A stretch of 55,269 nt of DNA from Lewinellaceae bacterium. Lineage in GTDB: Bacteria > Bacteroidota > Bacteroidia > Chitinophagales > Saprospiraceae. The DNA is taken from positions 1-55,269 of the forward strand of contig JACJXV010000027.1 in NCBI GenBank assembly GCA_020636445.1, in the 5' to 3' direction. The position numbers and the translations under genes were made by a program. This document shows positions 24,593-32,600 of the stretch, piece by piece (position 1 is the first letter of the stretch; each line of letters opens with the position of its first letter). The notes beneath the pieces are model-generated. The model was not told the DNA's origin, searched no databases, and saw nothing but the letters and a program-made list of their open reading frames with translations.

Positions 24593-26188
24593 TTACTGCA
24601 CCACAAAACGCAGCAAGGCGATACGACCCTGCCCCCTTTCTCCCCGCAGGAAATAGGTGCCTGGCGGCAAGCCCAGCAGGCTAATGGTTTGCAGGCCTTC
24701 CAGCGCAGGCAACTGCCGAAAGAGCTGCCCGGCGCTATTCAACAGCGTTATTTGCCGCAGGGGTGCTGCATCCGTTTGTAAGAAAACCTGTTCATTGGCC
24801 GGATTGGGAAACAGGGCAATGCCGCTGTTATCAATTTCCCATTCCCGCACAGCACTGGCTATTCCTGGCAGGCCATAGACATAGCTGGCATTGGCACTGG
24901 ACAGGTCGGCAATAAGTTTAGGTGCCAGGCCTGGAATTTCACTGATGATTAGCGCTGATGCACCGGGAACATCCAAGAGGATAGAATCCGCTTCATTCGT
25001 AATGCGGCAGCCAAACTGAAACGCCGTAGGGGTGCTGCTGAAATAGTTATAACCTATTTCCAGTTGGGGGTCCGGATTGATGATTTGCTCGGACACAAAA
25101 AAGATAGTACTCAGCGTCGTTTCAGCGGGAACCGGGGCAGGAACAGATTTCCAGGGGGAATGATCTGTGTTGAAGAGATCGGCACTGTTGTTTATTTGGT
25201 TTGCGACCACGTACTTGGGCCCTCCTGTTGAGAGGAGCACTCGCTTGACGGTTCCATTAGGGTAGGTTCTTTCCAGCTGTAAATCAGGAACGTTGTATAT
25301 CTGGCTACTAAAGGTACTACCATAAAGGGTCGCAATGAGTTTTTGGGGTTGCCCTTCAAGTTGATCCACCACTAAGCCCAGGGCACCAGGTACGCGTAAC
25401 AGCACCGTGCCATCTTCCTGAATAATCAGGCTTGCGAATTGACCATCGGGAGATGTTGGGTCGGAAGAAAAAGAGCAGGCTATTTCAAAAGCATCATCGT
25501 CGTTAAAAATGTACCGGGAAATATTGGAAACGGCTACTAAAGCAGCACCGTCAGGTTGCACCAAGGAGATTTGCTTCCATAAAGTATGATCGCCCCGGTG
25601 GATATACAGCTGGCGCTGGGCTAGGTCGGTAATAATATAGACTTCCTGGCCTTCTACCAGCGTACGGGTGGCAATGCCTTCTGCGTAGGTATGGGCTAGT
25701 GCAAACTCCGGGAGCGTGTACACCTGACTGGTAGCAGGAGGCCCACTCAGAACAACCAGGAGTTGACTGGGAAGCCCGGGAAGTTCGCTGAGCGTAAGAA
25801 CGTTGGCATTGGGCACGGTGAGGAGTTCTGTGCCGGTTTCATTGATCAGGCGGCAGGCGAAGCTGATACCCTGGCTGCCAATAGTGTAGTAACTATAGGC
25901 AATTTCAATAAGGTCATCAGCATTGATTTTTCGTTGGGAAAGGTGGGTGACGGAGGTTAAAGTAGCTCCTTCCGGAAGGGGAAGAGGGATACTTTTCCAG
26001 GTCGTATGGTCGGCATTGAGAATGTTCACCAATTTATTGGGAATACTTAGGTAGTAGTACTTTTCTCCTGCCTGCTCCAGCTTGATACGACTAACCTGGC
26101 CATCGAGGTAGTTTTGTTCCAGCGTGATTTGGGCTGACAGGGGGCAGGAACTTACCAGGGCAAGCATTACAAAAAACAAAAAGCGCAT
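24593..26188 (-). CDS. T9SS-exported protein with three internal repeats
   Basis: 531 residues. Signal peptide MRFLFFVMLALVSSCPLSAQ. Three related segments of about 140 residues follow, each with a strand block then an 'F-A/G-C/S-x-I ... E-x-G/D-x-x-L-L-x-V-P-x-A ... L-x-G-x-P-x-K/Q-L' motif; compare VPNANVLTLSELPGLPSQLL, VPGALGLVVDQLEGQPQKLI and VPGASALIISEIPGLAPKLI. Each segment ends in 'VY.LP.F/L'. The last 75 residues are a type A T9SS sorting domain (ALFPNPANEQVFLQTD ... GTYFLRGERGQGRIALLRFV). It is therefore secreted across the outer membrane and likely attached to the surface. The repeats resemble beta-propeller or sandwich units; function unknown. Confidence 0.85.
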   Translation of the reverse strand: MRFLFFVMLALVSSCPLSAQITLEQNYLDGQVSRIKLEQAGEKYYYLSIPNKLVNILNADHTTWKSIPLPLPEGATLTSVTHLSQRKINADDLIEIAYSYYTIGSQGISFACRLINETGTELLTVPNANVLTLSELPGLPSQLLVVLSGPPATSQVYTLPEFALAHTYAEGIATRTLVEGQEVYIITDLAQRQLYIHRGDHTLWKQISLVQPDGAALVAVSNISRYIFNDDDAFEIACSFSSDPTSPDGQFASLIIQEDGTVLLRVPGALGLVVDQLEGQPQKLIATLYGSTFSSQIYNVPDLQLERTYPNGTVKRVLLSTGGPKYVVANQINNSADLFNTDHSPWKSVPAPVPAETTLSTIFFVSEQIINPDPQLEIGYNYFSSTPTAFQFGCRITNEADSILLDVPGASALIISEIPGLAPKLIADLSSANASYVYGLPGIASAVREWEIDNSGIALFPNPANEQVFLQTDAAPLRQITLLNSAGQLFRQLPALEGLQTISLLGLPPGTYFLRGERGQGRIALLRFVVQ

Positions 26189-26213
26189 AACTCAATTTTT
26201 TGGTGGTACAATA

Positions 26214-26627
26214 TTAACGCAGTCGGTGTTGATAAAAGTGGACAATAGCCTGGGCTACAAATTTTCCCGGCGCAAAGATAACCCATAGAAAGACCAACAG
26301 GCGATTGAGGTTATCCGAAATGCGAAAGGGATGATTGATAAGGAAAGGCACCCAACCCGTATTATCGAAGTTGGGGCGAACGCGAATAAAGTAAGCCATG
26401 AGGAGGTAGGCCGCTAAACATCCTTCTGCAAGAAATAGCTGGGAAAAATCAGCTAAGTAGCCTGCCTTCGCAAAGCCGTATTGTACTGCGGAAAAAAGGC
26501 CTGCTGCCACTAAAAATCGCAGATTGATGTGGGGAGGAGGACCCTGGGGTTGTTTGTTGCCGTTGAAATCAATACTGCCGGTAGGTCCCGGATTATAATG
26601 CTCGCCAATCCATTCGAATAGTCCCAT
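26214..26627 (-). CDS. Small membrane protein, possibly DoxX-related
   Basis: 137 residues with three hydrophobic helices: LRFLVAAGLFSAVQYGFAKA, LFLAEGCLAAYLLMAYFI and LLVFLWVIFAPGKFVAQAIV. The N-terminal 35 residues are polar (HYNPGPTGSIDFNGNKQPQG). It follows the DoxX gene on the same strand, 198 bases downstream with a hairpin between. Family not recognised with certainty. Confidence 0.6.
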   Translation of the reverse strand: MGLFEWIGEHYNPGPTGSIDFNGNKQPQGPPPHINLRFLVAAGLFSAVQYGFAKAGYLADFSQLFLAEGCLAAYLLMAYFIRVRPNFDNTGWVPFLINHPFRISDNLNRLLVFLWVIFAPGKFVAQAIVHFYQHRLR

Positions 26628-26769
26628 AATGATTGAAATAGGTTAGGGTATTGGATACTGTTTCTTGAGGGTTTAGCCCGAGAGTGACCAATACCATCGA
26701 TCCATTGGATTACGCCGGAATTCCTTCTCCCCAACGCAGCTCTCTACTGAATATAACAGCTACTGAGGA

Positions 26770-26790
26770 TTGGGGTTCCCGAAACCCCAA
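26770..26790 (-). terminator. Hairpin after the DoxX gene
   Basis: TTGGGGTT (26770-26777), loop CCCGA, AACCCCAA (26783-26790): an 8-base-pair stem 36 bases after the DoxX stop. No T-tract, so it may be a partial terminator or processing site between the two membrane genes. Confidence 0.45.
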
Positions 26791-26825
26791 CCTAAAGCAC
26801 ATTTTACCAGGCTTAACCTAAGCGC

Positions 26826-27329
26826 TCAGGCTGCTTGCCGGGGTGCTAAAAACCGCAACAGCCAGGTATCCAATGCTATCTTTCCCGGGCCATATACGCA
26901 GGTATATATACAGATCCACAAAAAGCCCATGGCGGGTAGCATTCCCCAGGTACCCTCACCCCACTTTTGGAAAAAAATAGCAACCAGCATTGTACAGCTA
27001 ATGAAGAAAGCCGCAAGCCGGGTTTGGAATCCCAGGGCCAGTAAAATACCACCGATAGCCTCACTGGCAGCCCCCATCCAGGCAAAAAGGGTGGGGGCCA
27101 AACTAAATGGAATACCGAATTGGGCGACATCCTGCGGAAACCAATCCGCCACTTCAAATAGACTGAGCTCCCGGTCAGCGTCGGTCCAGGGCATCCCGAA
27201 TTTGCTGGCACCAAAATCTATTGTCAGTAACAGACCGGCCAAAATGCGAGGTATAGCAACGGCTATTTGCCCTATCCATGAGGAAAGAGGTGTAGACTGG
27301 AGGAACCTGATGTACAAAGACAAAAGCAT
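26826..27329 (-). CDS. DoxX-family membrane protein
   Basis: 167 residues with four hydrophobic helices: IAVAIPRILAGLLLTIDF, LFAWMGAASEAIGGILLALG, RLAAFFISCTMLVAIFF and GMLPAMGFLWICIYTCVYGP. The order 'R-x-L-x-G-L-L ... G-x-E-x-x-G-G-x-L-L-x-L-G-x-x-T-R-x-A-A' is characteristic of DoxX. Family members are inner-membrane proteins tied to quinone or thiosulfate redox or stress; the exact role here is unknown. Confidence 0.85.
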   Translation of the reverse strand: MLLSLYIRFLQSTPLSSWIGQIAVAIPRILAGLLLTIDFGASKFGMPWTDADRELSLFEVADWFPQDVAQFGIPFSLAPTLFAWMGAASEAIGGILLALGFQTRLAAFFISCTMLVAIFFQKWGEGTWGMLPAMGFLWICIYTCVYGPGKIALDTWLLRFLAPRQAA

Positions 27330-27460
27330 AGTTGTAAAATTTTGGGTGATTCAATTCATGGCGCGTATGGGGTGATTTCTTTACCCCCTTTGGACCATGC
27401 CCCAAACATCAGGGTAAATGGCGAAGGTGTCGCCTCAAAACAGGGAATTGAGACCAGAAA

Positions 27461-27511
27461 CTGGCGTGTTAGCGTGTTGGCTTTTGGCGCGTTGGCTATT
27501 AGCGTTTCGGC
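27461..27511. repeat. Short-period repeat tract (GCGTGTTAG type) left of the IS
   Basis: Imperfect 8-base units GCGTGTTA, GCGTGTTG, GCGCGTTG and TTAGCGTT follow each other. The same words (GGCGTGTTAGG, ATTAGCGTGTTGGCGC) occur to the right of the IS at about 29149-29175, so the insertion sits within one repeat-rich spacer. Confidence 0.6.
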
Positions 27512-27562
27512 TTAATCAATAGTCCGGACAAAAAATAGCCGGATATTTTGAAATAAATAAAA

Positions 27563-27604
27563 ATGGCCGTAAGGTTAAGTTCCAGCAAAACCCAATACGG
27601 CCAT
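27563..27604 (+). promoter_or_regulatory. Fold-back stem covering the transposase start codon
   Basis: ATGGCCGTA (27563-27571) and TACGGCCAT (27596-27604) are exact reverse complements. The right arm contains the first two bases of the transposase ATG (27603). A transcript entering from outside the IS would fold here and hide the start, like fold-back inhibition known in IS10 and IS50. Confidence 0.55.
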
Positions 27605-28817
27605 GAGCATCAAAGAGATACTCACGACAATAATCGCCAGAATATCGGTGAAGCACAAGTGGCAATCCGATTTTCTATACGAAATTTTTGCATTACTATT
27701 TTCGATCCAGGGGCGCCTCACTTTTGAGAACCTGGCTCGATACTCGCACATGAGCGAGCGTACATTTCGACGTAACTACAAAAAGTTCTTTGACTGGCTG
27801 GATTTCAATTGGCAATTAATCAGGCTATATGCACAGCTGGATCAAGCTACGCTTATAGCTGCGATTGACTGTAGTTATATCCCCAAAGCAGGTAAGTCAA
27901 CCTATGGCTTAGATAAGTTTTTTAGTAGCATCGCCGGTCGGGCCAAGAAAGGGTTGGAAATTTCGCTGCTTTGTGTGATTAACACGCAAGATGGCAAAGC
28001 TTGGTCTTTGGCGGTTAGCCAAACACCGGCAGGACTTTCTACCAAGCAAGATGATCCCAATAGACTGACTCGTGTAGATCACTACATGGGTCAATTACAG
28101 CAAGCCCAAGCGCAGTTGAGCGGTATTAAATACATAGTCGCCGACGGATTTTATGCCAAAGACAAGGTCTTTACAACCATAGATCAACTTGGCAAAAAAA
28201 CAATCACTAAGCTGCGTCCAGATGCCAATCTGCGCTACCTCTACCACGGCCAACGAACAGGTAAACAGGGGCGGCCAACGCAGTACGACGGTAAAGTAAA
28301 TTGGAAAAGTCTCGATTTATCCAAATGGGAACATATCGGTTCAGATGATAAATACCCCCATTTGGAAATCTATACCCAAGTGCTGAACGCTCCCGGTTTT
28401 GAACGCAACTTTCGTGTAGTTATCGTCGTCAACACCAAAACGAATCAGTACATCTTATTAGCATGTACTGACATAAGCCTAGATGCACGAGCCATTCTAC
28501 GTTACTACCAATTGAGATTTAAGATCGAATTTCTATTTCGGGATGCAAAGCAGTTCTGTGGATTAACCCACTGTCAAGCACGCAGCAAAGAAGCCTTGCA
28601 TTTTCATTTTAACCTTAGCTTAGCGGCAGTGAACATCGCTCAGGTAAAGTTAACGCTCGATCCAGCCATTAAGTCAATGAACGTTTTGGTGCGAAAGGCC
28701 TATAACCAACGATTGGTCGAATGGCTTTTTTCGCAACTTAGCTCTAAAGCTGAGTTTGAATTAAATATTCCCGAAGTTCAGCGGGCTATTGCCCTCGGCG
28801 CTTCGAATTATTCATAA
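27603..28817 (+). CDS. IS4-family DDE transposase
   Basis: 404 residues. The catalytic RNase-H-like fold is shown by D89 in IAAIDCSYIPKAG, the second Asp in IVADGFYAKDKV, and the family signature Y-x2-R-x3-E-x6-K in YQLRFKIEFLFRDAK. The N-terminus holds a helical DNA-binding part (LTFENLARYSHMSERTFRRN). Length is full and no frameshift is seen. It moves the element by cut-and-paste. A start-sequestering stem lies over the ATG. Confidence 0.92.
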   Translation: MSIKEILTTIIARISVKHKWQSDFLYEIFALLFSIQGRLTFENLARYSHMSERTFRRNYKKFFDWLDFNWQLIRLYAQLDQATLIAAIDCSYIPKAGKSTYGLDKFFSSIAGRAKKGLEISLLCVINTQDGKAWSLAVSQTPAGLSTKQDDPNRLTRVDHYMGQLQQAQAQLSGIKYIVADGFYAKDKVFTTIDQLGKKTITKLRPDANLRYLYHGQRTGKQGRPTQYDGKVNWKSLDLSKWEHIGSDDKYPHLEIYTQVLNAPGFERNFRVVIVVNTKTNQYILLACTDISLDARAILRYYQLRFKIEFLFRDAKQFCGLTHCQARSKEALHFHFNLSLAAVNIAQVKLTLDPAIKSMNVLVRKAYNQRLVEWLFSQLSSKAEFELNIPEVQRAIALGASNYS

Positions 28818-28874
28818 GGACAGTTTTCTGTCCGTAGTATTGTTAATAAATAAACAGTATAAACCTAACAAAAC

Positions 28875-29401
28875 GATATAAACCGAGTGAGTGCAACGAG
28901 CGGCATAAACTGAGGGAGCAAAGCGAACGGCATAAACTGAGGGAGCAAAGCGAACGGCATAAACTGAGGGAGCAAAGCGAACGGCATAAACTGAGGGAGC
29001 AAAGCGAACGGCATAAACCTAAAAGAAGCACGTTGGATATTAGCGTATTGCAGTGGGCAGTGGGCTAAAAAATAAACCCCATAAACCGAGCGAGTGTTAG
29101 CAAGCGGTCATAAACAGAACGAACGAAGTGAGTGGTATAAACCTACTTCGGCGTGTTAGGTATTAGCGTGTTGGCGCATTAGCTATTCCTGCCGTTTTCC
29201 CAAAAATAAACCCCATAAACCCAGTTTGCCCGCCTGAGTATGGGATGAACACGGAGAGCGGCATAAACGCAACAAGTCAACTTTCTAAACCGGCACCATC
29301 GGTGCACCCCTAAACTGCGAGTGAAGCGAGTTCTCTAAACGAGTAGGGAGCGATAGCGACCTACGGCTCAAAACCAACGAGAGCGAAGCGACACCCTAAA
29401 C
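28875..29401. repeat. Array of about 17 TAAAC-headed modules
   Basis: TAAAC occurs about 17 times on the plus strand between 28879 and 29401 (chance expectation below one). Many copies are followed by a G+C-rich stretch of the kind GAGnGAGnnAAGCGAnCGG, e.g. CGAGTGAGTGCAACGAGCGG, CGAGCGAGTGTTAGCAAGCG, TGCGAGTGAAGCGAGTTCT and GAGTAGGGAGCGATAGCGAC. Spacing varies from 9 to about 70 bases. Other modules carry unrelated words (GTGTTAG type, CAGTGGG heptads). No coding potential is evident; the minus-strand frame across it is only repeats of seven to nine residues. Confidence 0.8.
28904..29011. repeat. Four perfect 27-base tandem repeats
   Basis: Units at 28904-28930, 28931-28957, 28958-28984 and 28985-29011 are identical; each begins CATAAACTGAGGG and ends GCGAACGG. 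A degenerate copy precedes them (28875-28903). This is the regular core of the TAAAC array. Confidence 0.92.
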
Positions 29402-29628
29402 TAGCATGCCTATATGTGTATAAAATTTGGCCACTTTGGGTTTCCCCCGAGAAAAAGAATACAAATTGTGAATTATTGCAGCTTTTGTAAGGTGTGCAAA
29501 AGGTAATCTTGCTTTGCCATAAAAGGGTTTGGTTATGCCAACGCAAACTGAAACTGCAAGGGATACGCCCATTTTTTGCGCAAAAAACGAAATCCAATCT
29601 TTAGCTGGCTTCGCAAAAACACCGCCTT

Positions 29629-32600
29629 ATGAAAAACCGCTACTTACTTTCCCTATTTGCATTATTGCTGTTTTGGGGATTTGCCCAGGGGCAAATAACT
29701 AATGCGACCATCTACGATTTCCGGGATGGTCAGCTGATTACCGCCGGACAAAGCAGCGATGGTCTGCTCAGTTTGGCAGGAACGTTCGGTCATCATGGTG
29801 CCACCTACGGGCTCAATATGAAAGTTGGGGGCCAGATTATACTTAAGGTTACCGGCAGTGCTACCGTTCGGTTTTTGGGATCCAAACATTCAGGACTACA
29901 AATGGTAGGGACTACCGGAGAAGGAGGGAGTTTAGGAACGCAGAATACCAAGGTGGTCACTGACTTAAGTGATACCTATGATTTTGTCTACTCCGGGGAA
30001 GCCACTACCTTAACGTTCACCCTTACAGCGGGAACAGGTAACGATTTATATTTACCGACGATTACCGTCATCCCGGCACAGGCAGGAGGCCAGGCGACTA
30101 CGGCGGAAAAGAACGTCGTTTACTATTTTGACTTACGCGACGGGAGTATTATTCCTACCAATACCAACGGTCAAACCGGGATTACCCAAGGGTTGATGGA
30201 GGTCGTTGTGGGTCCCAGCAATGCCTATGGCTACAACGGGACGCAGCACGGATCAATCCTGAAAGGGGGAAATAAAATCAAGTTACAGGTTGCCGGCAAT
30301 GCCCATATCAAAGTGGGTGGCAGCATCTACTCTAATGGCACAATTAGTGTTTCCAGTGCTACCGGAGTTTTTGACAAACCTTCACAACCTTCGGCAACGG
30401 CAACCAATTTTGATAATGGCCGGGCTTCCGTAGATTTTTTGTATGTAGGTGCCGCAGGAACTGTTACGCTGGACTTTACCGGAACTAATTATATTCCCTA
30501 TGTGGAAGTGGTTCCTGTGCCCTACGAAGTTAGTTTGACCCCCTGGGTGCAAAAATCAGGAACGATTGTCATCAATACGGATACCATTACGGTTACTTCC
30601 GGAGCTGATGCCAGCAGTAATGCCACGATAGCCGTCAGCGCTGGCACAGTGATTAGTGCCACCAACGAGTATGCAGTTGTAGAAATCAATTTGGATGGTA
30701 AAACGCTAGCCGCATATTCCCCTGTCGTGGCCGGGGATATTGATAGTGTGCGGATTAGCAATGACTCGATGTTTGTAGTCTTTAAGGATCCCGCTTCGGA
30801 CCCGCAGGGGTATTTGCTGCTTGTTAAAGACAATAGTGTGGTTGTAGAGGCGGAAGCGGGTAAGATTTATACCTACAACTTTGCTAACGGATCCGAATTG
30901 CCTCAGGTGAGTTACCAGGCCTTGCGATATAAAAAGTATGTTTCCAAAGACGGCATCCTGAGCATCTTCAGCAATACCGATAATGAATCCGGACAGTTTG
31001 GGTATCATGATGCAGCCCATGGCGGCGTATTCTTTCCGGGCAACTCTTTTAATATATCCGTTGCGGGCGATGCGATAGTTACGTTTATTGTTGACACTTA
31101 CGGCGTTGCAACGGATGCTGTGTTTTCCTTTTCGGATCCCAATGGTCAGGTAGTTGGCAGCATTGCTGCTGAAAATATTGGTGGTGCGGATGGCTTCCCC
31201 AGCAGTTTTGCCTACAAGGGACCCAAAGGGGTTATTACTGCTACCTTAAAAAGCGCGAATTTTCCGACGGCAGAGGTATATCTGCATGGTCTGAATGTTG
31301 AAAATGCAGCCGAAGTACTGGCTTCCAATGGTAAAACCGATGTTTGGGACTTTGGTGCGGAACAACTGGACACCGCTGCCTACAACAATCAGCTGAATGT
31401 AGAAACCATCAATAGCTGGTACAGCCCCTCGATCACTGTGGGAAGTACAGGAAATGTGCTGCCTAACTTCAATGCTGGTGTTCTTTTCTGGACGGGCGGC
31501 ACCAACGACCGCCTACGGTCTACCAATACCAACCTTACCCGCTACGATAATAATATCGCCAGCGTTACGGGGTATACCGGGCGCATTTATGTAAACTCGG
31601 GTGCTAATACTGGGCGTTTCCTGAGCATCACCCTGAGTGAAGATGATGAGGTAACCCTGATTACCAAAACGGATGCCGGAGGGGTTATCAATTTCCAATA
31701 TGTCGATGATCCATCCGCACAACAGGACGTCGTACCCATTACCAGTGCCCTCACCGAACTGAAGTTTGTCGCCAAAGCCAGAGGAACCTATCATTTCTTC
31801 GACACGCAAGGCAAACCGAGTTACTATCGGTTGTACCGTAAAGATGCTACCTACGTTGCTTTAACAGGGGCCGTAGACCTAACTAACGCAGCGGATATTC
31901 CTACAGATTTTTCGCTGGTATTTACCAACGAAGCAGGTAAATCATGGTCAACGAATGTAGCTGGTGGCGGCTACCAAATCAGTTTGCCCCAGGGGTATGC
32001 TTATTCCTTAAGTTTGGCGGGAGCCAATGGTTACATAATCAGTCAGGGGGATTCCCTGAACCTGACGGAAGGGGTAACGACGCACGATGTTGCCCTGGCC
32101 AAGGTGAGCCTTTTCACTGCCAGCGGTACCATCATCGGGTTGGGCAATGCCATAGACCAGCTGGCGTTGATCTATACGCCTGACCCCTCCGCAGAGACCA
32201 TTTTTGTGCCGGAGCCGGTGATCGACCGCGAAAACTCCATGTATTCGGTGTTACTGGAACCCGGGGTTGCTTATACCATCTCGGCTCAAGGGGTTAATGA
32301 TTATTTCATCATAGCTCCGCAGCTTACCCTGGCGGATCGGGATACCACGATTAATATTGAATTTAGCGCAAAACCCATTTACGATATCGATATCAGTGCC
32401 CCGGGCCTGAATGCGGAACAATTGGGAAGCCTGCAACTGACGTTTAGTAACCTCCAGGAAACCGGGTATTCCTATACCTTCAATGGGGTGGATTCGATTG
32501 CGCTGCGCGATGGCGTTTATCAGGTTAATGCCAGCGGATTGGATGCATTTCCGGTAGCTCTGGGGCTTACCTCTAATCTGCAGGTGGCCGGGGCTGCTGC

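Larger units (their letters stand above)
27521..28838 (+). mobile_element. IS4-family insertion sequence
   Basis: About 1.3 kb with one complete transposase gene. Imperfect terminal inverted repeats: the left end (27521 onward) reads AGTCCGGACAAAAAATAGCC and the right end, reversed, reads ACTACGGACAGAAAACTGTC, sharing CGGACAnAAAA and scattered further matches. No clear target duplication was found, so the exact ends may be off by a few bases. The right end also forms a perfect stem GGACAG-TTTT-CTGTCC (28818-28833) just after the stop codon, which can act as terminator. The gene is intact, so the copy may be active. Confidence 0.85.
28818..29628. other. Long non-coding spacer with repeats (811 bases)
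   Basis: The IS right end occupies 28818-28838 and repeats cover 28875-29401. The remaining about 225 bases up to the pectinesterase start hold no recognised feature apart from an inverted TTTTTTGCGCAAAAAA near 29572-29587, a 16-base perfect palindrome about 40 bases before the start codon. Confidence 0.6.

Noticed and set aside
28843..29031. Minus-strand open frame encoding repeated SLCRSLCSL-type peptides
   Set aside because: It is only the 27-base tandem repeat read in frame; no start context and no family.
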